Origin: Bacteroidota bacterium
GTDB taxonomy: Bacteria; Bacteroidota; Bacteroidia; Flavobacteriales; Weeksellaceae
NCBI GenBank assembly: GCA_023394415.1
Contig: JAEXAR010000001.1
Coordinates: 138,779-202,778, forward strand
Direction of reading: 5' to 3'
Length of the DNA: 64,000 nt
Under the pieces are notes generated by a model. It was not told where the DNA came from and made no database searches. It saw only the letters and a program-made list of their open reading frames with translations. Below, piece by piece: positions 36,067-44,869 of the stretch (within the stretch, counting starts at the first letter, position 1; the number at the start of each line of letters is the position of its first letter). The position numbers and the translations under genes are program-made.

Positions 36067-36714
36067 ATGAGTTTCTTTGAAGAAAATTGCCCCGAAATGG
36101 ATCGGTATCTCGATAATCACGCTTCAGGCGAGCCTGAAATTCTAAAAAAACTTCGCCGGGAAACGTACCAAAAAACGACACAGCCCCATATGATTTCGGG
36201 TTATCAACAAGGAAGGCTTTTAACCATTATTTCCAAGATTCTTCAACCTAAAAATATTCTTGAGATTGGTACTTTTACAGGTTATGCGGCACTTTGCATG
36301 GCTGAAGGATTAGCGGAAAGTGGAAAACTCATTACTTTGGATGTGAATGAAGATTTAGCGTATATCCCGAAAAAATATTTTGCTGAAAGTAAATTTTCAA
36401 ACCAAATTGAATTCAGATTACAAGATGCTAAAGAATTTTTGAGACATACAGATGAGGTTTTCGATTTGGTATTTATTGATGCTGATAAGGAAAATTATGT
36501 TGAATATTTCAATTTAATTAAACCTAAAACAAAATCAGGCTCGGTAGTGTTATTCGATAATGTTCTTTGGTATGGAAAAGTGCTTGAAGAGAACCCGAAG
36601 CAAACTTCAACCCAAAAAATTAAAGAATTGAACGAAATTGTTGCCAAAGATTCTGATTTTGAAAATCTTATTTTACCTTTGCGCGACGGTGTAAATGTAC
36701 TTCGCAGAAAGTAG
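36067..36714 (+). CDS. SAM-dependent O-methyltransferase
   Basis: A 215 aa class I O-methyltransferase of the catechol/caffeoyl-CoA type. Motif I is ILEIGTFTGYAALCMAEGL, the acidic end of strand 2 is TLDVNED, and metal/substrate residues are visible in VFIDADKENYVEYF and SVVLFDNVLWYGKV. Divalent-metal-dependent members methylate catechol-like hydroxyls. It sits 63 bp upstream of the NlpC/P60 gene. The actual substrate is unknown. Confidence 0.88.
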   Translation: MSFFEENCPEMDRYLDNHASGEPEILKKLRRETYQKTTQPHMISGYQQGRLLTIISKILQPKNILEIGTFTGYAALCMAEGLAESGKLITLDVNEDLAYIPKKYFAESKFSNQIEFRLQDAKEFLRHTDEVFDLVFIDADKENYVEYFNLIKPKTKSGSVVLFDNVLWYGKVLEENPKQTSTQKIKELNEIVAKDSDFENLILPLRDGVNVLRRK

Positions 36715-36777
36715 TTTGCATAAATAGTTTTAAATTTATCTGAAATCTGATGCCTTGCATCTAGAATCTAAAACAAT

Positions 36778-37497
36778 ATGAATAAAGCAGTTTGCGTTGT
36801 AATGGTAGCTCCGGTTCGTGAAGTCGCTGAAGAACAGGCAGAAATGGTGACTCAAATTCTCTATGGCGAATCTATGGATGTTCTGGAATCCGGTAAATAC
36901 TGGTCTAAAATCAAAATGCATTTTGACGGCTATGAAGGTTGGGTTGATTCTCGCCAAATAAAGCCGATATCTGAAGAGGAACTTGCCAACCGAAAAGTGA
37001 CAACAATTACCGAAAATTTCCAGTCGGTGATTATGAAACAAGGCAGAACACTACTTTCAATGGGTTCTGAAGTGGAGTTTCCAACAGTTTCTAGTAGAAG
37101 AAGCCACGATTTGCGAGAAAGTATTGTGAAAACGGCTGAAGAACTTCTCAATATTCCTTATTTATGGGGAGGAAGAAGCTTTTTTGGTGTAGATTGTTCG
37201 GGTTTTGTGCATTTGGTGTATAAAATCAATGGGATTAAGATGCCGCGCGATTCATATCAGCAAGGAGAAATTGGTACGCCATTAACGTTTGTGGAGGAAA
37301 GCCAACCCGGAGATTTGGCATTTTTTGAAAATAAGGAAGGTCGTATTATCCACGTTGGTATCATGATGGAGAATCAAAAGATTATACACGCCTCCGGAAA
37401 AGTAAGAATTGATACACTGGATTCTACAGGTATTTTCAATAAAGAGATTAATGAGCATACTCATAAGCTGCGCTTTGTGAGAGATGTGATTGGTTAA
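36778..37497 (+). CDS. NlpC/P60 endopeptidase with N-terminal SH3 domain
   Basis: A 239 aa cysteine peptidase. An SH3-like domain (about 5-65, ending GYEGWVDSRQIKPI) targets cell wall, and the C40 catalytic domain (about 115-237) has Cys140 (FFGVDCSGFVH), His192 (RIIHVGIMM) and a third polar residue at His204 (KIIHASG). These enzymes cut gamma-D-Glu-diamino acid bonds in peptidoglycan. No signal peptide is visible, so it may act on turnover fragments in the cytoplasm, as YkfC-type enzymes do. Confidence 0.88.
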   Translation: MNKAVCVVMVAPVREVAEEQAEMVTQILYGESMDVLESGKYWSKIKMHFDGYEGWVDSRQIKPISEEELANRKVTTITENFQSVIMKQGRTLLSMGSEVEFPTVSSRRSHDLRESIVKTAEELLNIPYLWGGRSFFGVDCSGFVHLVYKINGIKMPRDSYQQGEIGTPLTFVEESQPGDLAFFENKEGRIIHVGIMMENQKIIHASGKVRIDTLDSTGIFNKEINEHTHKLRFVRDVIG

Positions 37498-37549
37498 GAA
37501 AAATGCTGATTCTAATTTTCAAAACTCATAACTTTCACAAATTTGCTTA

Positions 37550-38557
37550 ATGGATAAGATCACTGTTATTGTCCCTGCGTATAATGTTTCGGCATATTTA
37601 GAAAAATGTGTTCATTCAGTTATTACCCAGACGTATAAGAATTTAGAAATCATTTTGGTTAATGATGGCTCTACTGATCATACGGATGTAATTTGTGATA
37701 GGCTTTCAAGATCCGATTCTCGCATTAAAGTGATTCACCAGCCAAATCAAGGGCTTTCTATGGCGAGAAATAATGGAATGAAACTGGCAACCGGTCAATT
37801 TTTAACTTTCATCGATTCCGATGATTGGATGGAAGAGGATATGCTAGAGGTTCTCTACAATAATTTGATCGCTAACGATGCCGATATTTCAATTTGCAGC
37901 TATACATTTGAAAAAAATGATGGCAGCACTCCTTATAAGGAAGATTCCACAATTAATGTTCTGGGAAAATACGAAGCCTTAAGCGAGCTTATTATAAACG
38001 TGAATATAAAAGATTATGCCTGGGGCAAATTGTACAACACGAAGCTTTTTGAAAATGTTGATTATCCCGAGCGAACATATTTCGAAGACATCTATACCAC
38101 TTATAAGCTTTTTGCAAAATCTGATAAAATTGTCGTTCAGAATCTTCCGAAATACCATTACCGCATTCATGCAGAGAGTATTACTTCAAAGCATACCTCT
38201 AGTTTAAAAAAAGAACTCGATTATGGTAAAGGTCTGGAAGCTTTAGTTTATTATCTTGAGACCCATGCTAAAAACTTTGAGGCACAACATCTGAAATATT
38301 TGTATTATAGAATGTTGAGAAGGATCTATGGTGCTAAAAAGCAGGCTATCAGAATCTTATATCATCACGATAATCGTTTCCATATCCTTAATGCATTTTA
38401 CAATGGTTTATTGCGAAGGGTTTTGCCAAAAGTGCCAATAAGATTAATTGGCGTTTTAAGGTACATCGGTGTTTTGCTTTCCATAAATTACCCGGCTATA
38501 TTTGCAAAAAGACAAGCTGTAAATTATAATAAGGATTTTCATAACGAAAACTCCTAA
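37550..38557 (+). CDS. Family 2 glycosyltransferase
   Basis: A 335 aa GT2 enzyme, first gene of the glycan operon. The GT-A nucleotide-binding part is complete: ITVIVPAYNVSAYLEKCV, ILVNDGSTDHTDVICD, GLSMARNNGMKLATG and the metal DxD-like site FIDSDDWMEEDM (about residues 85-97). The second half contains a YFEDIYTTYKLF segment (the catalytic ED motif) and a basic C-terminal region. No TM helices. The sugar donor is not predictable; the context suggests LPS or surface glycan synthesis. Confidence 0.88.
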   Translation: MDKITVIVPAYNVSAYLEKCVHSVITQTYKNLEIILVNDGSTDHTDVICDRLSRSDSRIKVIHQPNQGLSMARNNGMKLATGQFLTFIDSDDWMEEDMLEVLYNNLIANDADISICSYTFEKNDGSTPYKEDSTINVLGKYEALSELIINVNIKDYAWGKLYNTKLFENVDYPERTYFEDIYTTYKLFAKSDKIVVQNLPKYHYRIHAESITSKHTSSLKKELDYGKGLEALVYYLETHAKNFEAQHLKYLYYRMLRRIYGAKKQAIRILYHHDNRFHILNAFYNGLLRRVLPKVPIRLIGVLRYIGVLLSINYPAIFAKRQAVNYNKDFHNENS

Positions 38558-38587
38558 TGTCTTTTGATTCCATAAATTTAAAACCAG

Positions 38588-39427
38588 ATGAAGAAAATAG
38601 CTGCCATAACGATGTCCAGAAACGATCTTTTTTTCCTGGAACGTTGGATTGGCTATTATTCTAAAGAGTTGGGTAAGGAGAATGTTTACGTTTTTTTGGA
38701 TGGTAAAGACCAAAAACTTCCTACCAATTCTAATCTTGCAAATATTACTCTTTTAGATCATACGCCACTTTCCAGAACCAAGGGTGATAAACACCGGATT
38801 AAGATACTTTCAGATTTTGCTGCTGAACTTTTCACAGAAAAAAAATACGACTTGGTTATTGGTACAGATTGCGATGAGTTTTTAGTGGTAGATCCTCATA
38901 TTGATCAATCATTAAAAAATTATCTTTCTCAACTAGAGGTTAAATCTTCTGTTTCTGCTTTAGGTCTTGATGTTGGGCAGCATTTGGAAGAAGAATCGGT
39001 ATTAAACCGAGAAAATTCTATTTTGTCACAACGAAGCTATGCCATTGTTTCATCAAGATACACCAAGGCGAATATCATCTCAAAACCTTTAAACTGGGGT
39101 TCTGGCTTTCATCGTGTGAGAGGGAAAAATTTTAAAATCGACAAAAATTTATACCTTTTTCACGTTGGATACTGTGATTTGGAATTAATGAAAGACAAAT
39201 CCGGTAGCGACAAGATTGCTGCAGGTTGGGAAGCGCATCTTAAAAGAAGAGCAAAAACCATTTACGATATTACCAATGCTAAAAAAGTATTTGGTGAAAA
39301 AGAGATTAAATCTGCCAAAAACATACAGCAAAACCTTCGTCCTATTTTTGCTTGGAACAAACCAAGTATGGGATGGTGGAACTTGGTAGTGAAGATTCCG
39401 GAAAGATTTAGAAATATTAAATTTTAA
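38588..39427 (+). CDS. Glycosyltransferase, GT2-like (Glyco_tranf_2_4 type)
   Basis: A 279 aa protein. Its N-terminus (KKIAAITMSRNDLFFLERWIGYYSKELG) and the motif VIGTDCDEFLVVDPH resemble the GT2-like family that has a shortened GT-A fold and an aspartate-rich metal site. LNWGSGFHRVRG and LYLFHVGYCDLELM are also typical of these enzymes. Starts 30 bp after the first GT gene and ends 8 bp before the next. Donor and acceptor unknown. Confidence 0.72.
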   Translation: MKKIAAITMSRNDLFFLERWIGYYSKELGKENVYVFLDGKDQKLPTNSNLANITLLDHTPLSRTKGDKHRIKILSDFAAELFTEKKYDLVIGTDCDEFLVVDPHIDQSLKNYLSQLEVKSSVSALGLDVGQHLEEESVLNRENSILSQRSYAIVSSRYTKANIISKPLNWGSGFHRVRGKNFKIDKNLYLFHVGYCDLELMKDKSGSDKIAAGWEAHLKRRAKTIYDITNAKKVFGEKEIKSAKNIQQNLRPIFAWNKPSMGWWNLVVKIPERFRNIKF

Positions 39428-39435
39428 ATAAAACG

Positions 39436-40401
39436 ATGAATAAAGATGCCAGACTTAAGTTGGTTCGTTTCTTCAACTTTTATCCGTTGAAGGAAAAACT
39501 AATGCGCTGGCAATATCACGATTTTAATCAAAAAAGCCATAATAAACCTTTTCTTATCTCTACTATCGATGAGAAAAGAAAGTCCCAAGGTATGGCGGAT
39601 CGTTTCAAAGGTATCGTTTCAGTTTATGCTTTAGCGAAAGCAAAAAATATTGATTTTAGGATTATATATAACACACCATTTCATCTACAAGATTTTTTGC
39701 AACCCAACCAATATGATTGGATTCCGAAAGATGATGATTTGAATGATTCTTTTTTTGGTACAGAATATTGCATTCTTCGTAAGTATCCTTCAATAAAGAG
39801 ATTGATTAATAAGCTACCATCCAAAAAACAGATCAGAGTTTATGCTAATCTGGATTATTTGGGAGAAATCAATCAATTATTCGGGAAAGATTATCATTGG
39901 GGTACGCTTTTCCTTGAGTTATTTAAACCAACAGAACAACTTCAAAAAGAAATTAATTTTCATCTAAACAAAATTGGTGGAAATTATGTGGCGTGCGTAT
40001 TTAGATTTCAAAATTTATTGGGCGATTTTCAAGAATATCGATTAAAAGCTTTAAGTGTAGAGGAACGCCAAAAGTTAATTAAAAAAAATAAGCAGGCTCT
40101 GAATGATTTGCTAAAGAACAATCCAGAACAGAAAATCTTGGTAACTTCGGACAGCATAACCTTTTTAGAAGAAGTGAAGATGATGCAAAATATCTATACT
40201 GTTCCAGGCAAAATCGTCCATGTAGATTCAGTAAAAGATGAAGAATATGAGGTGTATCAAAAGTCCTTTTTAGATTTTTATCTCATTGCCAACGCACAGA
40301 AAGTTTACAGCATTGGTACAGAGCAAATGTATCCTACACAATTCCCAATGTATGCAGCAAAAGTTTATAACAGGTCTTTTGAAAGAATAAAAATTGATTG
40401 A
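39436..40401 (+). CDS. Uncharacterised protein of the glycan operon, possibly a fucosyltransferase-like GT
   Basis: A 321 aa protein I do not recognise with certainty. SQGMADRFKGIVSVYALAKAK early on resembles the G-x-x-D/N-R-x-x-G loop of GT-B O-fucosyltransferase / NodZ-type enzymes, and the later KILVTSDS..F and SFLDFYLIANAQKVYSIGTE resemble their donor-binding region. No signal peptide or TM segment. Position inside the operon (8-bp gaps either side) strongly ties it to glycan synthesis. It may also be a modifying enzyme of another kind. Confidence 0.5.
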   Translation: MNKDARLKLVRFFNFYPLKEKLMRWQYHDFNQKSHNKPFLISTIDEKRKSQGMADRFKGIVSVYALAKAKNIDFRIIYNTPFHLQDFLQPNQYDWIPKDDDLNDSFFGTEYCILRKYPSIKRLINKLPSKKQIRVYANLDYLGEINQLFGKDYHWGTLFLELFKPTEQLQKEINFHLNKIGGNYVACVFRFQNLLGDFQEYRLKALSVEERQKLIKKNKQALNDLLKNNPEQKILVTSDSITFLEEVKMMQNIYTVPGKIVHVDSVKDEEYEVYQKSFLDFYLIANAQKVYSIGTEQMYPTQFPMYAAKVYNRSFERIKID

Positions 40402-40409
40402 TTTACAGG

Positions 40410-41387
40410 ATGAAACATGCAGAAGAACCGATAGATGTTGTAATAACTTGGGTTGATGGTAGAGATCCTATTCATCAGTCTAAAAAAGCACAATTTCTAA
40501 ATCAGAAATTGGCGCAAAGAGATGATTTGGGTGGTGACACCCGTTACAATTCCGTAGGTGAGATTTACTATTGTGTCGCTTCAATATTGAGAAATGCATC
40601 TTTTGTAAGGCGGATTTTTATTATTACAGATGGGCAAAAACCTGATTTAGATCTATTTATTAATGAGAATTTCCCTAATCATAAGGTAGAGATTAAAATT
40701 ATAGATCATACAGAAATTTTCAGGGATTTTGAAGAATACTTGCCAACATTCAACAGTCTTTCTATTGAAACGATGCTTTACAGAATTCCCGGACTTTCAG
40801 AGAACTTCATTTATTTTAATGATGATTTTTTTGTTTTAAGACCAACAGAACCACGCCACTTTTTCAGAAACGGTAAAGCTGTAGCGTATGGAAGCTGGAA
40901 GTCATTTGCAGCAGACCAATTGATAAGCAAGCTAAAACCATTGGTAAAAGGGAGAAAAACATTTGGGTTTAAAGATTCTATGCTGAATGCAGCAAAAGTT
41001 CTTCATAAAAAGGATCAATATTTCAGGATACAGCATACTCCGCTTCCATTGAAGAAAAGTATTCTTGAAAACTATTTTAATAAACATCCCGATGTTTTAA
41101 GAAGTAACATCAAACATAAATTCAGGTCGCATCAGCAATTTAATCCGCAGGCATTGTTTTATTTGTTGGCAGAGAAAGAAGGTGCCATTTTGGTGGAGAA
41201 AACCAATAGAGAATTACTCATAAAGCCTCCAAATAAACCTTTGCAATACGCCATAAGAAAAAGAAAAACGTTTGAAAACAATAAACAGCTCTTGTTTTGT
41301 TGTGTAGAATCTGCCGATCAAACCAGTGATGAGGTTAGAAATTATCTATTCGGATGGTTCAGCGAAATTTTAAAAATTAAAGTTTGA
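40410..41387 (+). CDS. Stealth-family sugar phosphotransferase
   Basis: A 325 aa Stealth protein. CR1 is IDVVITWVDGRDP near the N-terminus (I chose ATG at 40410, not the upstream TTG). CR2 follows: GGDTRYNSVGEIYYCVASIL, RRIFIITDGQKP and NSLSIETMLYRIPGLSENFIYFNDDFFV. CR3/CR4-like segments (KHKFRSHQQFNPQALFYLL) come later. Relatives transfer sugar-1-phosphate to make phosphodiester-linked glycans, as in meningococcal capsules and human GNPTAB. Here it probably adds a phosphosugar to LPS or a capsule-like glycan. Its stop overlaps the next start. Confidence 0.88.
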   Translation: MKHAEEPIDVVITWVDGRDPIHQSKKAQFLNQKLAQRDDLGGDTRYNSVGEIYYCVASILRNASFVRRIFIITDGQKPDLDLFINENFPNHKVEIKIIDHTEIFRDFEEYLPTFNSLSIETMLYRIPGLSENFIYFNDDFFVLRPTEPRHFFRNGKAVAYGSWKSFAADQLISKLKPLVKGRKTFGFKDSMLNAAKVLHKKDQYFRIQHTPLPLKKSILENYFNKHPDVLRSNIKHKFRSHQQFNPQALFYLLAEKEGAILVEKTNRELLIKPPNKPLQYAIRKRKTFENNKQLLFCCVESADQTSDEVRNYLFGWFSEILKIKV

Positions 41388-42463
41388 TGAAAATCATTTT
41401 TGTAATAAAATCTTTACATACGGCAGGAGGTATGGAACGAATGACCGTAACGGTTGCAAACGAATTGGTGCGACGCCATCATCAAGCGGGAATTATTTCA
41501 TTAAGCGGGAACGGAAATTCTTATTTCAAGACAGATCCACAGGTAGAATTATTTAATCTGAAAATAAAATCTTGGAAAAAAACATTTCCTTTAAAAGATA
41601 TAGAAAGAATAAAACAACTGAAAGCCATTTATAAAAGTTACCAACCGGATGTGATTATATTTGTAGGTTCAGGACGATCTATGCTCAATTTTGCAGCAGC
41701 AAAAGGTTACAGAACGATAACATGGGAACATTTTAATGCGAATGTTAATTGGCATTTACTCCACCCTCAATCCAAAAAAATGGCGGCAAAGTATGGTAAT
41801 AGAATTGTTACTCTTACCCAAAAGGATGTTGCTAATTATCAAAGAAAATTCGGGGCTAAAAATGCAGTTTGCATCCCAAATCCTGTAACCATAAATACAG
41901 ACCGAAAAAGCACACTGAAGCACAAGCAGGTGCTGGCAGTAGGAAGATTAATGCCTCAAAAAGGTTTTGATATGCTTTTGGATGCTTGGAGCAAAACAAA
42001 AATGAAAGATGAAGGCTGGAAACTAAAAATTATAGGCAAAGGTAAATTAGAGCCGGAATTAAGAAAGAAAATAAAAGACTTGAATCTTACTTCTGTAGAA
42101 CTGTCTGGACCAGGAAACATCATTGATCATTATTTAGAATCGTCCATATTTGCGATGTCATCTAGGTTTGAAGGGTTACCTTTAGTATTAATAGAAGCAA
42201 TGTCTTTAGGGTTACCCATCGTGAGTTTTGATTGTGAAACGGGGCCTTCAGAAATTATAGTTCATCAGGAAAACGGATTTTTAGTCCCTACATTCAATAC
42301 GGATAAATTTGCAGAAAATTTGGATCAATTAATGCAAGACGAAGAATTGCGGCATAAAATGTGCAAAAACGCATTAGAAAGATCAAAACTTTTCAGCGTT
42401 GATAACATTATAGATCAATGGGAAGAGGTCTTACAGCAGGTCGTAAACGATCCAATGTCTTGA
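41387..42463 (+). CDS. Family 4 glycosyltransferase
   Basis: A 358 aa GT-B (GT4) retaining transferase. KSLHTAGGMERMTV is the N-terminal glycine loop, and NPVTINTDRKS, VLAVGRLMPQKGFDMLLDAW, SSRFEGLPLVLIEAMSLGLPIV (the E-x7-E motif) and GPSEIIVHQENGFLV are canonical. ATG at 41387 shares one base with the Stealth stop. It probably adds a hexose to the core or outer glycan. Coupled translation with the Stealth gene suggests linked steps. Confidence 0.9.
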   Translation: MKIIFVIKSLHTAGGMERMTVTVANELVRRHHQAGIISLSGNGNSYFKTDPQVELFNLKIKSWKKTFPLKDIERIKQLKAIYKSYQPDVIIFVGSGRSMLNFAAAKGYRTITWEHFNANVNWHLLHPQSKKMAAKYGNRIVTLTQKDVANYQRKFGAKNAVCIPNPVTINTDRKSTLKHKQVLAVGRLMPQKGFDMLLDAWSKTKMKDEGWKLKIIGKGKLEPELRKKIKDLNLTSVELSGPGNIIDHYLESSIFAMSSRFEGLPLVLIEAMSLGLPIVSFDCETGPSEIIVHQENGFLVPTFNTDKFAENLDQLMQDEELRHKMCKNALERSKLFSVDNIIDQWEEVLQQVVNDPMS

Positions 42464-42482
42464 TTTTGAAGTCTTTTATTAA

Positions 42483-43721
42483 ATGCAATTTCTCTACAAT
42501 ATATTTTTAAGTTTGATGGTTTTCGGCTTTAAAGTCGGAGCCATATTTAGCTATAAAAAGAAACGAGCGCTTGCAGGAAGAAGGCAGAGCTGTGAGATTG
42601 TGTCTTCTAAATTTTCTAAAAGTGATCAAGTAATTTGGATGCATGCAGCAAGTTTAGGCGAATATGAACAAGGGTTACCTGTACTCGAAAAGCTCAAAGA
42701 AAAATTTCCTTCGCATAAAATTTTAATTACTTTTTTCTCACCTTCCGGTTATGAAGTGGTGGTGAAAAAAAACCATATTGCAGACGCAGTGTGTTATTTG
42801 CCATTCGATTTGCCAAAATGGATTAAAGAGTTTACCAATCATTTTCAAACGGATATTTTTTTTACGGTAAAATACGAATACTGGTACAACCTTTTGAAGC
42901 AACTGAAAAGTCAAGGTGCAAAAACCTATGTTGTTTCGGCCTTGTTTTATGAAAAACAAGTATTCTTTAGAACTTATGGAGAGTGGTTTGTTGTGGGATT
43001 AAAAAGAAATATTGACTGGTTTTTCCATCAAACCAAAAATTCTTACGCATTAGCCAAAACCATCAGGCTCGATAAATCTTCAATTGCTGGTGACACCCGT
43101 TTCGACCGGGTAAAACAAATCAAAGAACGTTGGAAACCCGTAGAATTTATTGATGAATTTAAAGGCCATAAAAAACTTGTGATTTTCGGAAGTTCTTGGG
43201 AAATGGAAGAGAAAATAGCACAAATTATATCCCGAAGAAACCCAAACATAAAAATAATTATTGCACCTCACGATCTTAAAAGAATTGAGTATCTAAAGGA
43301 AAGTTTCCCAAATTCAGTTTTGTATTCTGAAATCAACTCCCAAAGCGACGAACTAAAGAATTCACAGATATTGATTATTGATAGTATTGGTATGCTTTCC
43401 AAACTTTATTTTTATGCCGATTTATCGGTTGTTGGCGGTGGATTTCATGCAGCCGGACTTCATAATATTTTGGAAGCAGCAACTTTTGGGGTTCCGGTTA
43501 TATTTGGCAATCACTATCGTAAAAATCCTGAAGCTGATGCATTAATTTCAGCTAATGGAGGAAAATCCTTTTTGGATGAGCATTACGCTTCAGATTTTAT
43601 GCTTAAAATTCTTAAAGATGAAGTGATGCTAAAAGAAATGGGAGATAATGCTGAAGAATTTATCAATTCCCAACCCAATTCTACAGAAATTATTATTAAA
43701 AAAATTGAGGAGTTTACTTAA
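42483..43721 (+). CDS. waaA: 3-deoxy-D-manno-octulosonic acid transferase
   Basis: A 412 aa inner-membrane enzyme that attaches Kdo from CMP-Kdo to lipid A. It begins with a membrane anchor (MQFLYNIFLSLMVFGFKVGAIF), and IWMHAASLGEYEQGLP contains the catalytic Glu-type motif. The C-terminal half has IFGSSWEMEEKI, LSVVGGGFHAAGLHNILEAA and VPVIFGNHYRKNPEADAL, typical of WaaA. It is the last gene of the glycan operon (19-bp gap), which supports an LPS destination for the sugars made upstream. Confidence 0.94.
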   Translation: MQFLYNIFLSLMVFGFKVGAIFSYKKKRALAGRRQSCEIVSSKFSKSDQVIWMHAASLGEYEQGLPVLEKLKEKFPSHKILITFFSPSGYEVVVKKNHIADAVCYLPFDLPKWIKEFTNHFQTDIFFTVKYEYWYNLLKQLKSQGAKTYVVSALFYEKQVFFRTYGEWFVVGLKRNIDWFFHQTKNSYALAKTIRLDKSSIAGDTRFDRVKQIKERWKPVEFIDEFKGHKKLVIFGSSWEMEEKIAQIISRRNPNIKIIIAPHDLKRIEYLKESFPNSVLYSEINSQSDELKNSQILIIDSIGMLSKLYFYADLSVVGGGFHAAGLHNILEAATFGVPVIFGNHYRKNPEADALISANGGKSFLDEHYASDFMLKILKDEVMLKEMGDNAEEFINSQPNSTEIIIKKIEEFT

Positions 43722-43734
43722 CTTAATATTTTAT

Positions 43735-43994
43735 ATCTCTAAAAAACAGTGCAAATGTCATTCCGCAGGAATCTAAATAATCTTTTTAGAGATGCTTTCA
43801 GCATGCAAACTTTGATATGATTGATAATAAATCGCAATTGTCTGAAACGAACTAATGACTTCATAAAAATCTGGGTATTATATCAAATATAATCCCAATA
43901 AGTTTCCAAAAATTTTCTTTTTCTTCAATATTTATAAATGGCGTTAATTTTCCATTAATCGACTATAGAATAGCCTGTGTGCTTTTAGGTTCCG
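43735..43994. repeat. Gene-free region with repeat remnants
   Basis: Arms ATCTCTAAAAA (43735-43745) and TTTTTAGAGAT (43783-43793) flank TTCCGCAGGAATCTAAATAA; the 15-mer at 43768-43782 also occurs at 14223-14237. A second hairpin, GGG...CCC with arms ATTATAT / ATATAAT, lies near 43873-43895. No ORF. Probable decayed dispersed repeat. Confidence 0.5.
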
Positions 43995-44747
43995 TTAATT
44001 AAAGAGTTTAGAGTATTTTTTAAATCCGTTTAAAGCCCAATTTGCGGTATAATACAGAGATTTTAGAGTTGAAAATTTCATAAAGTCTTTGTAAACCAAA
44101 TATTGATCTACCACAATATTTTTCTTTTTACGGGAAATACTGGTAGAATGCATTCTGTACTTTGCCATGGTTTTAGGAAGAGGTTTTCCTGCGGGGATTT
44201 TTTTTAGCAAATTCAACCACATTACATGGTCTTCTCTTTTGCTTCCTTCGGGAAAGTATTCTTTTCCAACCCTTTGTGAATCGTACATCGAGGACAATAA
44301 AGACAATCTGCAGGTTTTCAGTAAGTTGTTGAAGGTAACCTCTTTATCTGCTTTGAAATCTTCTATTTGAGGCAGGAGTTCTTCATTACACCTTGCATAA
44401 TTCGAGTAGGCAAGTTCTGTCTTTTCGTGTTTCATAAAACTTACCATTTCATCCAGAAAATTTGGTTCCCAAAAATCGTCTGCATCCAAAAAGGTAATAT
44501 ATCTTCCGGTTGCTTTTTCCAGTGAAAGATTTCTGGCGTGACCTGCACCACCATTTTTCTCTGCAACCGTGAGTTTTATCCTCGGATCATTAATATTCTT
44601 GATGATATCAACGGAATTGTCAGTCGATTGATCATCCGTAATCAGCCATTCCCAATCGGTAAAAGTTTGATTTAAAACAGAATTAATGGTTTCTTTCAAA
44701 AATTTTGAAGAATTATAGCAGGGCGTTATGATGGAGACTTCTGGCAT
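43995..44747 (-). CDS. Family 2 glycosyltransferase
   Basis: A 250 aa short GT2 enzyme (start MPEVSIITPCYNSSKFL at 44747; a longer frame is non-coding in appearance). LITDDQSTDNSVDII, GGAGHARNLSLEKATGRY and the metal site FLDADDFWEPNF are intact, and EGSKREDHVMWLNLLKKI carries the catalytic ED pair. C-terminus is basic. It faces the glycan operon across a 273-bp gap and may act in the same pathway. Confidence 0.86.
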   Translation of the reverse strand: MPEVSIITPCYNSSKFLKETINSVLNQTFTDWEWLITDDQSTDNSVDIIKNINDPRIKLTVAEKNGGAGHARNLSLEKATGRYITFLDADDFWEPNFLDEMVSFMKHEKTELAYSNYARCNEELLPQIEDFKADKEVTFNNLLKTCRLSLLSSMYDSQRVGKEYFPEGSKREDHVMWLNLLKKIPAGKPLPKTMAKYRMHSTSISRKKKNIVVDQYLVYKDFMKFSTLKSLYYTANWALNGFKKYSKLFN

Positions 44748-44787
44748 TAAGGAAGTTTGTGCAAAGATAATCATTCATTGTTCAAAG

Positions 44788-44820
44788 TTGAATGACTTTC
44801 AATTCAAAACCTTAAATTTG
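44788..44820 (+). promoter_or_regulatory. Promoter of leuS
   Basis: TTG (44788-44790) and TAAATTTG (44813-44820) are spaced 22 nt, within the flavobacterial range. AT-rich leader of about 45 nt to the ATG. Confidence 0.5.
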
Positions 44821-44869
44821 TGAACCCTAAAAATCTAAAATTTAGAATTTAAAATTTAAAATTTCAAAA

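Noticed and set aside
43995..44747. Opposing GT2 gene as part of the glycan operon
   Set aside because: It is on the other strand and separated by 273 bp, so it is at most functionally related.
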